The notes: a model not told the origin generated them from the sequence alone. DNA of 64,000 nucleotides from Chitinophagaceae bacterium UBA2375 (GCA_002343985.1 DDTB01000010.1:1-64000), one strand, 5' to 3'; counted from the first letter of the stretch, positions 34,947 to 44,682 are shown. Numbers and translations: made by a program.

Positions 34947-36890
34947 TCAGGATTCCTTTTCCATAATTTCTTCAAACAGGGCTTCGTATTCCTTATTCAA
35001 TTGATCACAACTGGATGTTACTTCCTTGTATTGTTTCTCTGTATCGAGGAACTTGTTTTTATCTCCATAAATGGCAGGGTCGGCAAGCGATTGTTCCAAT
35101 GCCGATTTTTTATCGTTCAGGCTTTGTAGTTTTTCCTCCAGTTGTTTGAACCGGTTTTTTAATTTCTGTAATTCCTTTTTGGGATCGCCCGTTTTGGGTT
35201 GCTCCTGCACGGGGCTGGGCGCGGTTTCCTTCACCGGTTCCTTTTTTTCGGCTTTCACCGGCTGGGCTGTTTCATTTTTATCTTTTCGCTCCGCCATCCT
35301 TATTTTCCATTCTTCCCATTCGCTGTAAGTGCCCTTAAATTCGCGGATGCGGTGGTCATCGATTTCCCATATTTTATTGGCAATGCGGCTGATAAAATAA
35401 CGGTCATGGCTCACGAGGATCAAACTGCCTTCATATTTATTCAAAGCTTCTACCAGTAAATCAACTGAATGAATGTCGAGGTGGTTCGTGGGTTCGTCCA
35501 GCATCAGGAAATTCGCCTGGCTCGCAATGGTTTTAGCCAATGCCACACGGGCTTTCTCGCCACCGCTCAACACTTTGATTCTCTTTTCCACATCATCACC
35601 GCTGAACAGGAAAGCGCCCAGTAACGCGCGCAATTCGAGGTCGTTCTTGCCGCTCCTGGCTTCTTTCATTTCTTCGAGGATATCATTTTCCAGGTTGAGT
35701 GCTTCCAGTTGGTGCTGCGCGTAAAAGGATTCCACTACATTATGCCCCCATTCGCGTTGCCCGTCGAAACTTTCTACGCCCGCGATGATCCTAAGCATGG
35801 TAGACTTACCCTTACCGTTGGCGCCGATCAGCGCGATCTTATCGCCGCGGTCAATTTCCGCTCCTGTGTCTTGTACAATCAGGTTGTCGCTAAAACGTTT
35901 CGTGATATGCTTCAGGGTACAGATGATTTTTCCGGGTTGCTTGTTCACCGTGAAATTCATGCGGATATTCGGCCTTTCCAGTTCCACATCTTCTATACGC
36001 TCCAGTTTATCAAGGCGCTTGACAATACTCTGTGCCTGCGCCGCCTTACTGGCCTTGGCTTTAAACCGCTCTACAAAACGCTCCTGTTGCCGGATGTAAT
36101 CCTGCTGGTTTTCGTAAGCCTTTTTTTGCATGTCGATGCGCAAGGCTTTTTCTTTTTCGTAGAAACTGTAATTGCCTGTATAAAAATGAAGTTCCTGCTG
36201 GTACAGTTCTACAATTTTATTGACCATGCGGTCGAGGAAGAAACGGTCATGCGATACAATCACAACAGCTCCCGGATAATGCATCAGGTATTTTTCCAGC
36301 CACTCAATACTCGGCAGGTCAAGGTGGTTCGTTGGTTCGTCAAGCAACAGCACATCCGGTTTTTGAAGGATCATTTTTGCCAATAGCACCCGCATCCGCC
36401 ATCCTCCGGAAAATTGCTTATACGGTTTTTGCAGTTCCTGCGGCGCAAAGCCAAGTCCCTGCAAAATCTCTTCTGTCCGGTGATGGATGCTGTATCCATC
36501 CAGCACATCCATTTCATGCAGCAGGTCGGCATAAGTATGTGCCAGTGCCTCATCGCCTGTTTTCGATAATTCTTCACCCACGCGCTCAATCTCTTTTTCC
36601 AGCCATTTCACCCGTTCAAAAGCGCCCAGTGCCACTTCGAGGATCGAATCTTCCGTATCAAAGCCTAACAAGTCCTGGTGCAGGTAACCGATGGTGGTTT
36701 CCCGTCCTTTTTCCACAGTACCCTTTGACGGTGTGTATTGATTGGTCAGCACTTTCAACAAGGTTGATTTGCCGGTGCCATTATATCCAATAAGGCCGAT
36801 GCGTTCATTGGGCTGAATATGCCAGGTTGCATCCTGGACAATCGTCCTGGCCCCAAATTCAAAAGTGACGTTTTGTAATCCTAATAACAT
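34947..36890 (-). CDS. ABC-F family ATPase
   Basis: A soluble protein with two ABC domains and no membrane segments, of the ABC-F group that acts on ribosomes. Walker A motifs are GYNGTGKST (first) and GANGKGKST (second). Signatures are FSGGWRMRVLLA and LSGGEKARVALA. Both copies end with LLLDEPTNHLD-like or MLDEPTNHLD Walker B motifs. A linker with many charged residues (PtIM-like) separates the domains. A C-terminal Lys/Glu coiled-coil tail (about 550-647) follows. Start is ATG 36890, the point where the first domain begins; the longer frame is non-coding in character. Confidence 0.93.
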   Translation of the reverse strand: MLLGLQNVTFEFGARTIVQDATWHIQPNERIGLIGYNGTGKSTLLKVLTNQYTPSKGTVEKGRETTIGYLHQDLLGFDTEDSILEVALGAFERVKWLEKEIERVGEELSKTGDEALAHTYADLLHEMDVLDGYSIHHRTEEILQGLGFAPQELQKPYKQFSGGWRMRVLLAKMILQKPDVLLLDEPTNHLDLPSIEWLEKYLMHYPGAVVIVSHDRFFLDRMVNKIVELYQQELHFYTGNYSFYEKEKALRIDMQKKAYENQQDYIRQQERFVERFKAKASKAAQAQSIVKRLDKLERIEDVELERPNIRMNFTVNKQPGKIICTLKHITKRFSDNLIVQDTGAEIDRGDKIALIGANGKGKSTMLRIIAGVESFDGQREWGHNVVESFYAQHQLEALNLENDILEEMKEARSGKNDLELRALLGAFLFSGDDVEKRIKVLSGGEKARVALAKTIASQANFLMLDEPTNHLDIHSVDLLVEALNKYEGSLILVSHDRYFISRIANKIWEIDDHRIREFKGTYSEWEEWKIRMAERKDKNETAQPVKAEKKEPVKETAPSPVQEQPKTGDPKKELQKLKNRFKQLEEKLQSLNDKKSALEQSLADPAIYGDKNKFLDTEKQYKEVTSSCDQLNKEYEALFEEIMEKES

Positions 36891-36919
36891 AAAATAAAAT
36901 TGATCCTTTCTGCGACGCG

Positions 36920-36927
36920 CAAAGGTA
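36920..36927 (-). promoter_or_regulatory. -7 element TACCTTTG for the ABC-F gene
   Basis: On the minus strand, this matches TAnnTTTG, about 30 bases upstream of the ABC-F start. Confidence 0.5.
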
Positions 36928-37036
36928 CTATATATTGGCTTGCCGTTACCGCTTAACCTGCACCGTTTGCCATCTTTCCTGAACAATCGGGCCCTGCAGC
37001 CCCCAATTGTAGTAATTTCGCCAAAATTATTCCACA

Positions 37037-37645
37037 ATGAAGCGAATCCTTTATGTTTTGTTTATTGCCGCATTGCTCGCAGGGGCTTACTGGTATTTTC
37101 AGCGCGATAAGGGCGCAGGTGGCCGTCCACCCAAGCAGGAACCTATTGCCCTAAAAAAACATTCCGCATCCTTCAACCAAAAAGTGGATGAAGTGATTGA
37201 TGCTTATATAAAAATGAAAGACGCGCTGGTGAATGACGATACCAGCATTGCCAAACAATCTACCCAGGCTTTCATGAACAGCCTCGACAGCATTCCGGTG
37301 GATGAATTGAAAAGCGATGCCGCTGTAATTATTGAAACCGTAAAGGCGAATATTACTGATATCAAATCAAATGCCACATCATTACTGAACCAGTCAGATA
37401 TCATGGAGATGCGGAAGGATTTCAGGATGGTGACCGATATGATGTACCCGGGCTTTTTCAAAGCCATCAATTACGAAGGCCGCAAACTCTACCTGCAGTA
37501 TTGCCCAATGGCATTTGGAGAAGACCAGGGTGCAAATTGGCTTAGCCTTTCTTCCGAGATCATGAACCCGTATATGGGCCATAAACATCCCACATATAAA
37601 TCAGGTATGCTGCATTGCGGTGAAGTAAAAGACTCCATCCGTTAA
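37037..37645 (+). CDS. DUF3347-like membrane-anchored protein
   Basis: An N-terminal membrane helix (residues 3-20) anchors a mostly helical domain. The C-terminal half carries the phrases QYCPMAFG, WLSLSSEIMNPYMG and LHCGEV, which I recognise as the DUF3347 signature. The paired Cys and Met residues in these phrases could bind a soft metal such as copper, as in other DUF3347 proteins linked to metal handling. The function is inferred only. It lies 36 bases before a TonB-dependent receptor gene, so co-transcription is likely. Confidence 0.8.
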   Translation: MKRILYVLFIAALLAGAYWYFQRDKGAGGRPPKQEPIALKKHSASFNQKVDEVIDAYIKMKDALVNDDTSIAKQSTQAFMNSLDSIPVDELKSDAAVIIETVKANITDIKSNATSLLNQSDIMEMRKDFRMVTDMMYPGFFKAINYEGRKLYLQYCPMAFGEDQGANWLSLSSEIMNPYMGHKHPTYKSGMLHCGEVKDSIR

Positions 37646-37680
37646 ATCAAACCTTTCATCCGGATATTCGTTTACCCTCC

Positions 37681-40074
37681 ATGAAAATTTTCTGTTTTTT
37701 CCTGGCTTTTTGTTTCAGCTTCACGGTATGGGGCCAGCAAAAGGATAGTGTTATGCCGGTACCTGCAAAAACTTCGGATCGTTATACGATCTCAGGTTAC
37801 ATCCGCGACGCTGCCACCGGTGAAACCCTGATTGGCGCCAGCATCGCGATCAAAGGCATCAGCAAAGGGATCAGCAGCAACCAGTACGGATACTATTCCA
37901 TCACACTCAAAAAGGGCCAATACAAACTGGTGACCAGTTATGTTGGGTACCGGTCAGATCAACGCGATATTGACCTGCTTTCCGATACCAGTATCCAAAT
38001 CAATTTATTTTCCGGGGTGAACCTGTCACAGGAAGTCATAGTCACCGCACGCAAGAGGGATAATAACATCAAAACGGCGCAGATGGGCAAACTGAGCCTG
38101 CCCATTGAACAAATCAGGGCCGTGCCGCAATTCATGGGTGAGGTTGATTTGCTGAAAGTGGTGCAGTTATTACCGGGCATCCGCAATGCCGGTGAGGCCA
38201 GTGCCGGTATTTATGTGAGGGGAGGTGGTGCAGACCAAAACCTGATCATGCTTGATGATGCCATTGTGTACAACACCGGTCACCTTTTTGGTTTCTTTTC
38301 CATTTTTAATTCAGATGCCATCAAAAATCTTTCCCTGATCAAAGGGGGTATGCCGGCCCAATATGGCGGCCGTTTGTCGAGCGTCCTCGATATCTCCATG
38401 AAAGAAGGGAACATGCAGAAAATGCAGGCGGAAGGAGGGATTGGTTTAATCGCTTCAAGGTTTAGCATTCAAGGCCCCATCAAAAAAGACAAGGCTTCAT
38501 TTATTTTATCGGCCCGCAGGACATATATCGACGCCCTCACAAAACCATTCATTCCAAAGAGCAGCCAGTTTTCCGGGTCAGGTTATTATTTCTACGACCT
38601 CAACGCCAAAATGAATTATACATTCAGCGAAAAAGACAGGCTCTATATTTCAGGGTATTTCGGGCGCGATGTGTTTGATTTTGTGAATGGGCGCCAAAGC
38701 CTCGATGTGAACATCCCCTGGGGCAATGCAACGGGCACCATCCGCTGGAACCATGTATTCAACAGGAAATTGTTTTCGAATACCACTTTGGTGTACAACG
38801 ATTACAATTTCAACTTCACGGCCGCGCAGAATAATTTTGAAGTGGGGCTTTCCTCGGGCATCCGTGACTGGACGGTCAAGCAGGACTATGATTTTTATCC
38901 TTACGCGAATCATAAAATCAAATTTGGCGGACAGTACACCTTCCACCGCTTTACACCATCCGTTGTCAGCGGCCGCCAGGATAGCATTGAATTCAATCCG
39001 CAAAACGCGCAGGTGAAATTCGCGCGGGAATATGCATTGTATGTGCAGGATGATTGGGAGGTCAGCCCGAAGTTCCAGGTCAATATGGGGCTGCGTTTTT
39101 CAGGGTTCACGCAGGTAGGCCCTTATAAAATTTATGATAAAGACATTAACGGGAACCGCACCGACAGCCTCGAATTCGCCAAAGGCAATTCGGTGAAAAC
39201 TTATGCCGGGCTCGAACCCAGGTTGACATTACGGTACAGCATAGACGAAAATACGTCCGTTAAGGGCTCCGTCACCCGTAACATGCAATACATACACCTG
39301 GTCAGCAACGCCGGAACCACATTGCCCACCGATATCTGGGTGCCCAGTACTTACCGGGTAAAGCCGCAAGTGAGCTGGTTGTATGCAGCCGGTTTATTTA
39401 AGAACTTTAAAAACAATATGTACGAAACCTCGCTGGAAGTTTATTACAAAGGGATGCAAAACCAGATCGAGTATGAAGAAGGCTACACGCCAACCACCCT
39501 GGAAGATACTGAGAACTTTTTCACTTTCGGAAAGGGATGGAGTTATGGCAGCGAACTGTTTATTAATAAACTGCGCGGCCGGTTGACGGGCTGGATAGGA
39601 TACACCCTGAGCTGGACCTGGCGCCGATTCCCGAACCTGAATGAAGGCCTTAAATATCCCGCAAAATATGACCGCCGACACGACCTGAGCATTGTGGGGA
39701 TATACAACTTGAACGACCGTTGGAAACTATCCGCAAACTTCGTGTACGGAACGGGGAATGCTACTACATTGCCCCAGCGCTTTTACCTGATAGGTGGCAT
39801 ATTATCGCAGGAATATTCCCGCATCAACGCGTACCGGTTACCGGCTTACCACAGGCTTGATGTTTCGGCTGTGTACACTCCTGTGCGCAATCAAAAAAGA
39901 AAATGGAAAACTGAATGGGTCTTCAGCATTTATAATTTATACAGCCGCCAAAACCCGTACTTCATTTATTTTGACCAGGAGGGAAACCCTGTGAATGGTG
40001 ACCTGAAAGTGCAGGCAAAAAAAGTGTCGATATTTCCCATCATCCCATCAGTTACCTGGAACTTCAAATTTTAA
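37681..40074 (+). CDS. TonB-dependent receptor with carboxypeptidase-regulatory-like N-terminus
   Basis: An outer-membrane active transporter. The signal peptide is followed by a carboxypeptidase-regulatory-like domain (residues about 35-115, SGYIRDAATGETLIGASI) and a plug domain (about 130-235, GIYVRGGGADQNLIMLDD). The rest is a 22-strand-type barrel. No SusD-like gene is adjacent, so it is not a polysaccharide locus. The upstream DUF3347-like protein hints at metal or a small molecule, but the ligand is unknown. Length 797 aa. Confidence 0.9.
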   Translation: MKIFCFFLAFCFSFTVWGQQKDSVMPVPAKTSDRYTISGYIRDAATGETLIGASIAIKGISKGISSNQYGYYSITLKKGQYKLVTSYVGYRSDQRDIDLLSDTSIQINLFSGVNLSQEVIVTARKRDNNIKTAQMGKLSLPIEQIRAVPQFMGEVDLLKVVQLLPGIRNAGEASAGIYVRGGGADQNLIMLDDAIVYNTGHLFGFFSIFNSDAIKNLSLIKGGMPAQYGGRLSSVLDISMKEGNMQKMQAEGGIGLIASRFSIQGPIKKDKASFILSARRTYIDALTKPFIPKSSQFSGSGYYFYDLNAKMNYTFSEKDRLYISGYFGRDVFDFVNGRQSLDVNIPWGNATGTIRWNHVFNRKLFSNTTLVYNDYNFNFTAAQNNFEVGLSSGIRDWTVKQDYDFYPYANHKIKFGGQYTFHRFTPSVVSGRQDSIEFNPQNAQVKFAREYALYVQDDWEVSPKFQVNMGLRFSGFTQVGPYKIYDKDINGNRTDSLEFAKGNSVKTYAGLEPRLTLRYSIDENTSVKGSVTRNMQYIHLVSNAGTTLPTDIWVPSTYRVKPQVSWLYAAGLFKNFKNNMYETSLEVYYKGMQNQIEYEEGYTPTTLEDTENFFTFGKGWSYGSELFINKLRGRLTGWIGYTLSWTWRRFPNLNEGLKYPAKYDRRHDLSIVGIYNLNDRWKLSANFVYGTGNATTLPQRFYLIGGILSQEYSRINAYRLPAYHRLDVSAVYTPVRNQKRKWKTEWVFSIYNLYSRQNPYFIYFDQEGNPVNGDLKVQAKKVSIFPIIPSVTWNFKF

Positions 40075-40112
40075 TTCGGTTTGATGAAATGAATGATGGA
40101 AGGAAGATCCCG

Positions 40113-41192
40113 TTATTGTTCTTTCCGGATAAAGTGTATGGTACCGCTTTTTTGCAGGTCGGAGCTGATGCGCACTTCATGACGTTTGCTGCCATCAGTC
40201 ACTACCATCAGGGCTGTGTTTGGCGCGATACTGCCAAGATTTTCTGCATACATCACCAATTCATTCACATGTGAATCGTCTTCCACCGGGATTACCAGGC
40301 TAATGGGGGAACCGGTGAGCCTTTTGCTGGACAGCAACAGGTTTCCGTTGTAAAAAACGGAGATGCTGTCGCCATCAATTTCACCATTGTCATACAAATC
40401 AACTTTCACTTTCCTGTTTTGTACAAAAATGGTTTTAATTAATGAGGTATTCCTCTTTTCAAACCTGGCCAGCAAAGGGTTTTCATCATCTCTCATTTCC
40501 CTGATCCTGGATGGCGTCGCACAATCCATGGGCAGGGTTTTTTCGGCCAGCATCGTGTGTGGGGTAAGGCTTTGTACATTTTCTTGTCGTGGGGAGGGCT
40601 TTTGCGCGGCAAAAGGGGATTTGATTACTTTCTTTTCCCGGTGTTCGGAACCGGCTTTTTCACGTGCCGCAAATGCTGTGGCGGATTGGCCTGATTTAGG
40701 GCTGGTAGATAAGTACCCTTTATACTCCGAGTTCAAAGTACGGCGGGCGAGGCTGGTATTGCCATAACCGCAACCGCTTCCCTGGTTGGGCGCGGGTTGC
40801 CAGGTACCTTGCATCCATTCCCGGTCGCCCTGCTTGTTGTAATGTAGCCTGTGCACCTGGAAACAGTTCCTAACGGTAACGGGTACATTGGTTTTGGTAC
40901 GCTCCACTTCCTCTACTTCTACATAACCTTTTTTGTGGTCGACAAAACCACTCAATTTGCAGATGGTATAATAAGTTTTACCATCCTCATCGTAATAGGT
41001 ATAAGAAAAACCGGAGACTTGTTTGCCCTTGATGTCAATGTCCAGTACATAGCGGCAACGTTCGCCGCCCAATCCTGAAAATTTGCTGCTTTCATCGGTA
41101 AACTCGCCCTTCCATTGGCCCGTGAGTTTCTGGGCCAGGGCCTGGTCGCAAAAAAGGGACGTTATGAGAATGAAGGGTAAAAGTCTTTTCAT
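40113..41192 (-). CDS. Exported two-domain protein, paralogue of the gene at 9048
   Basis: A signal peptide (ALAQ) is followed by an N-terminal beta domain starting KLTGQWKGEFTDE with several Cys. Then comes a linker rich in Ser, Lys and Pro, and the C-terminal domain with YDNGEIDGDSISVFYNGN and MYAENLGSIAPNTALMVVTD. This is the same architecture as the protein at 9048-10184, and the C-terminal phrases match nearly word for word. The linker here is shorter and less regular. ATG 41192 is chosen for the signal peptide. A TATTTTTG element lies just upstream on the minus strand. Confidence 0.75.
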   Translation of the reverse strand: MKRLLPFILITSLFCDQALAQKLTGQWKGEFTDESSKFSGLGGERCRYVLDIDIKGKQVSGFSYTYYDEDGKTYYTICKLSGFVDHKKGYVEVEEVERTKTNVPVTVRNCFQVHRLHYNKQGDREWMQGTWQPAPNQGSGCGYGNTSLARRTLNSEYKGYLSTSPKSGQSATAFAAREKAGSEHREKKVIKSPFAAQKPSPRQENVQSLTPHTMLAEKTLPMDCATPSRIREMRDDENPLLARFEKRNTSLIKTIFVQNRKVKVDLYDNGEIDGDSISVFYNGNLLLSSKRLTGSPISLVIPVEDDSHVNELVMYAENLGSIAPNTALMVVTDGSKRHEVRISSDLQKSGTIHFIRKEQ

Positions 41193-41214
41193 CAGGTAAC
41201 AAACTTGCCTATCG

Positions 41215-41222
41215 CAAAAATA
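41215..41222 (-). promoter_or_regulatory. -7 element TATTTTTG for the paralogue gene
   Basis: On the minus strand this matches TAnnTTTG, 22 bases upstream of the start. Confidence 0.45.
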
Positions 41223-41277
41223 GCACGATTGGTTCTCTAAAATAGGCAATTTCCGTGGTGAATCGCTAAGAGTTCGT

Positions 41278-41285
41278 TAAATTTG
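41278..41285 (+). promoter_or_regulatory. -7 element TAAATTTG for thrS
   Basis: Matches TAnnTTTG and lies 40 bases upstream of thrS. A clear -33 element is not visible. Confidence 0.5.
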
Positions 41286-41324
41286 CAGTCCTTACCACAT
41301 AAGCAGCATAAGGAATCAGCAGTC

Positions 41325-43259
41325 ATGATCAAGATTACACTACCCGATGGTTCCATTCGGGAATATGAAGCAGGGGTTAGCTCCATGGATATCGCCAAGT
41401 CGATCAGTGAAGGACTGGCCCGAAAAGTATTGGCAGCAAAAGTGAACGGAGAAGTCTGGGACCTCTCAAGGCCCATTCGTACGGATAGCAACCTCACCCT
41501 CTTAACCTGGGATGATGCTGATGGCAAATCCACATTCTGGCATTCGTCTGCCCACCTTATGGCGGAAGCCATACAAGCCGCGTTCCCGCAAGCCAAGTTT
41601 TGGGTTGGCCCTGCCATAGATAAAGGTTTTTACTACGATATCGACCTGGGCGACAGCAAAATTTCCGACGATGATTTACTCAGCCTGGAAAAGAAGATGA
41701 GCGAACTCGCGAAGCAATCGAACGCGTACACCAGGAAGGAAATGCCTAAAGCGGAAGCGGTGGCATATTTTACTGAAAAGGGTGATGAGTATAAACTCGA
41801 CCTGCTCCAAAACCTGAACGACGGTGAGATCACTTTTTATACACAGGGCGACTTCACTGACCTGTGCCGTGGCCCGCATATCCCGCATACGGGTTTCATC
41901 AAAGCCATCAAACTCACCAGCATTGCCGGTGCGTATTGGAAAGGCAATGAAAACAACAAGCAGCTTACCCGCATTTACGGTGTTACTTTCCCAAATCAAA
42001 AAGAACTGGATGAGTACCTGCTGATGCTGGAAGAAGCCAAAAAACGCGATCACCGAAAACTCGGCAAAGAACTCGGCATCTATACCATGGATGATGATAC
42101 CGGCCAGGGGCTTCCACTGTGGTTGCCTAATGGCGGCGTAGTTATTGAAGAACTGGAAAAACTGGCCAAAGAAACTGAGCATGCGGCCGGTTATAAAAGG
42201 GTAGTGACCCCGCACATCGCCAAGGAAAGCATGTACCTCACCAGCGGCCACCTGCCATATTATGCGGATAGTATGTTCCCGCCCATGGAATTGGATGGCA
42301 CCAAATACTACCTGAAAGCGATGAACTGTCCGCATCACCATAAAATTTTTGATGCGGAACCCAAGAGCTACAAAGACTTACCCTACCGCATAGCCGAATA
42401 TGGCACTTGTTATCGCTACGAACAAAGTGGTGAGTTGTTTGGATTGATGCGGGTGCGTTGCCTGCACATGAACGACGCGCATATTTATTGCAGCAAGGAA
42501 CAGTTCGCGCAGGAATTCCGCGCGGTGAACGACATGTACCTGAAGTATTTTAAAATCTTTGGGATCGATAAATATGTGATGAGGCTCAGTTTGCATGATC
42601 CGGCCAAGCTCGGACAGAAATATGTAAACGAACCGGCACTCTGGGAGCAAACAGAATCGATGGTGCGTAAGGTATTGATCGAGTCAGACATCCCGTTTGT
42701 AGAAGTGCAGGACGAAGCCGCTTTCTATGGCCCCAAAATTGATGTGCAGATTTGGAGCGCGATTGGCCGCGAGTTTACCCTGGCCACCAACCAGGTGGAT
42801 TTCAATAGTGGCAATAAGTTCAAACTTTCTTATACTACACAGCAAAACGCCACCGAAGTGCCCCTGATCATCCACCGGGCGCCGCTCGGCACGCATGAAC
42901 GTTTTATCGGGTTCCTGCTGGAGCATTACGCGGGAAAATTCCCAACCTGGCTGGCGCCTTTGCAGGTAAAAATCCTGCCCATCAGCGATAAATTCATGGA
43001 ATATGGACAAGCCGTTTTGGAAAAACTGAAAAAAGCGGATATTCGTGCTGAAATTGATGACCGGAACGAGAAAATCGGAAAGAAAATACGCGATACAGAA
43101 ATGATGAAAGTGCCGTATATGCTGGTGGTTGGCGAAAAGGAGATGCTGGAAGGAAAAGTATCCGTTCGCCGCCAGGGCAAGGGCGACTTAGGCGCATTAC
43201 CCGTCACCGACGTCATCAACGGCCTGAAAGCTGAAATCAGCGAAAGAAGGTCGGATTAA
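41325..43259 (+). CDS. thrS: Threonyl-tRNA synthetase
   Basis: Charges tRNA-Thr with threonine. In order: TGS domain (residues 1-62, ITLPDGSIREYEAG), editing domain with HSSAHL (near 73) and the CRGPHIPHTG phrase, the class II catalytic core (about 245-540) with MNCPHH and RCLHMNDAHIYC, and the anticodon-binding domain. ATG 41325 is used since the TGS domain begins there. Length 644 aa is normal. infC follows 61 bases later. Confidence 0.97.
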   Translation: MIKITLPDGSIREYEAGVSSMDIAKSISEGLARKVLAAKVNGEVWDLSRPIRTDSNLTLLTWDDADGKSTFWHSSAHLMAEAIQAAFPQAKFWVGPAIDKGFYYDIDLGDSKISDDDLLSLEKKMSELAKQSNAYTRKEMPKAEAVAYFTEKGDEYKLDLLQNLNDGEITFYTQGDFTDLCRGPHIPHTGFIKAIKLTSIAGAYWKGNENNKQLTRIYGVTFPNQKELDEYLLMLEEAKKRDHRKLGKELGIYTMDDDTGQGLPLWLPNGGVVIEELEKLAKETEHAAGYKRVVTPHIAKESMYLTSGHLPYYADSMFPPMELDGTKYYLKAMNCPHHHKIFDAEPKSYKDLPYRIAEYGTCYRYEQSGELFGLMRVRCLHMNDAHIYCSKEQFAQEFRAVNDMYLKYFKIFGIDKYVMRLSLHDPAKLGQKYVNEPALWEQTESMVRKVLIESDIPFVEVQDEAAFYGPKIDVQIWSAIGREFTLATNQVDFNSGNKFKLSYTTQQNATEVPLIIHRAPLGTHERFIGFLLEHYAGKFPTWLAPLQVKILPISDKFMEYGQAVLEKLKKADIRAEIDDRNEKIGKKIRDTEMMKVPYMLVVGEKEMLEGKVSVRRQGKGDLGALPVTDVINGLKAEISERRSD

Positions 43260-43320
43260 TCAGGAATCAGGGCAGGTTAGCTGCCTGGTCGATACACAAT
43301 TTGATAACTAAAACAAGTAA

Positions 43321-43905
43321 ATGGCATTTCCACCCAGGCCGAACAGGGGCGCATTTAACCCCCGGTTTAAAAAAGAACAACAACAGGAACACAGAACCAA
43401 CCACATGATCAGGGTGCCTGAAGTCAGGCTGGTTGGCGATAATGTGGAAGTGGGCATCTATCCCACCGCGGAGGCCCTCAAAATGGCGCAGGCGCAGGCG
43501 CTTGATCTCGTTGAAATATCACCAACGGCAAATCCCCCGGTTTGTAAAGTGATTGATTACAACAAGTTTTTGTACGACGAGAAAAAGAAGAAGAAAGAAC
43601 TCAAAGCCAAATCCAAAACCAGCGAGGTTAAGGAAATCCGCTTCACGCCGAATACGGATGACCACGACTTTGAATTCAAATCAAAGCATGCCGAAAAATT
43701 CCTGCAGGAAGGAAATAAGGTTAAGGCCCATGTACAGTTTAAAGGCCGCGCCATCATGTTCAAGGAGAGGGGCGAACTGCTTTTGCTGAAATTTGCCGAC
43801 CGCCTGAAAGAAGTGGGCGCCCTCGAAGGCATGCCCAAGCTGGAAGGTAAAAAAATGCAAATCATGCTCGCGCCTAAGGCCAAGAGCAAGAAAAAAGCGG
43901 AATAA
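43321..43905 (+). CDS. infC: Translation initiation factor IF-3
   Basis: Binds the 30S subunit and controls start-codon selection. The N-terminal domain holds IRVPEVRLVGDNVEVG and DLVEISPTANPPVCKVIDY. A Lys-rich linker of about 20 residues follows, and the C-terminal domain begins KEIRFTPNTDDHDFEFK. At 194 aa it is slightly longer than the E. coli protein because of the N-terminal extension and the Lys-rich end. The start codon is ATG, not the AUU used by E. coli for autoregulation. Confidence 0.97.
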   Translation: MAFPPRPNRGAFNPRFKKEQQQEHRTNHMIRVPEVRLVGDNVEVGIYPTAEALKMAQAQALDLVEISPTANPPVCKVIDYNKFLYDEKKKKKELKAKSKTSEVKEIRFTPNTDDHDFEFKSKHAEKFLQEGNKVKAHVQFKGRAIMFKERGELLLLKFADRLKEVGALEGMPKLEGKKMQIMLAPKAKSKKKAE

Positions 43906-43935
43906 ACAAGTTGTTATCAGCTTTTTATATGAAAA

Positions 43936-43960
43936 TTGCCGGGTTTTCCCGGCTTTTTTT
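43936..43960 (+). terminator. Terminator after infC
   Basis: GCCGGG pairs with CCCGGC around TTTT, then a run of T. It separates infC from rpmI, so the latter needs its own promoter. Confidence 0.9.
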
Positions 43961-44002
43961 GTGAAAGAACTGCCGAATTGCTTAAAACTGAAAAAAAATA
44001 CA

Positions 44003-44010
44003 TACTTTTG
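44003..44010 (+). promoter_or_regulatory. Promoter for rpmI-rplT
   Basis: TACTTTTG matches the -7 consensus. TTG at 43978-43980 may be the -33 element, 22 bases upstream. Transcription should begin near 44017. Confidence 0.65.
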
Positions 44011-44042
44011 CACCCCAAATTCCCACAAGGCTCCATAAGAGT

Positions 44043-44089
44043 CCCGCCCGTGCGGGAACGCCAGCAGGGAGTAACTTAAAAACAAGTTA
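44043..44089 (+). promoter_or_regulatory. Structured 5' leader before rpmI
   Basis: Two hairpins: CCCGC/GCGGG at 44043-44056, and TAACTT/AAGTTA at 44072-44089, ending four bases before the rpmI start. This could be the binding site for L20 autoregulation, as in other bacteria, but the structure is not a recognised consensus. Confidence 0.4.
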
Positions 44090-44093
44090 TCAG

Positions 44094-44291
44094 ATGCCAA
44101 AGGTTAAAACCAACAGCAGCGCCAAGAAGCGCTTTAAAGTGACCGGCTCCGGAAAAATTACATTCCAGAAAGCTTTCAAACGCCACATCCTCACCAAAAA
44201 ATCAACCAAGCGCAAGCGCAGTTTACGCCAGGACGGAGTTGTCAGCGATGCCAACCTGCATTTCGTGAAGCGCCTGCTCGGTATGAAATAA
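44094..44291 (+). CDS. rpmI: 50S ribosomal protein L35
   Basis: A 65-residue basic protein of the large subunit. The family phrases KVKTNSSAKKRFKVTG near the start and RHILTKKSTKRKRSLR in the middle are clear. It is followed 46 bases later by rplT. Confidence 0.97.
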   Translation: MPKVKTNSSAKKRFKVTGSGKITFQKAFKRHILTKKSTKRKRSLRQDGVVSDANLHFVKRLLGMK

Positions 44292-44337
44292 TCCGGGAAG
44301 CCATCATTTTATCCATTAACTACAAAATTATTCAGAT

Positions 44338-44682
44338 ATGCCACGTTCAGTAAATGCAGTAGCCAGCCGCGCCCGCCGCAAAAGGATTTTGAAAGCCGCC
44401 AAAGGTTACTATGGCAAACGTAAAAATGTATACACCGTCGCGAAAAACGTGATGGAAAAAGGTTTGACTTACAGCTATGTGGGCCGTAAGGTTAAGAAGC
44501 GCGATTACCGTGCGCTGTGGATCGCCCGTATCAACGCCGCCGTGCGTGAAGAGGGTATGAAGTACAGCGAGTTCATCCACAAACTGTCTGAAAAGAACAT
44601 CAACCTGAACCGCAAAGTTCTGGCTGACCTGGCCATGAACGAGCCGGAAACTTTCCGCTCACTGGTTCAGTCTGTGAAGTAA
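44338..44682 (+). CDS. rplT: 50S ribosomal protein L20
   Basis: An early-assembly protein of the large subunit. The N-terminus (PRSVNAVASRARRKRIL) and the core (GRKVKKRDYRALWIARINAA) are typical, and the length of 114 aa is normal. L20 also regulates its operon in several bacteria. A terminator follows at 44705. Confidence 0.97.
   Translation: MPRSVNAVASRARRKRILKAAKGYYGKRKNVYTVAKNVMEKGLTYSYVGRKVKKRDYRALWIARINAAVREEGMKYSEFIHKLSEKNINLNRKVLADLAMNEPETFRSLVQSVK

Noticed and set aside
36891..37037. N-terminal extension of the ABC-F protein
   Set aside because: The added residues are Arg/Cys-rich and unrelated to the family, and a TACCTTTG element lies inside. The ATG at 36890 fits the domain start.
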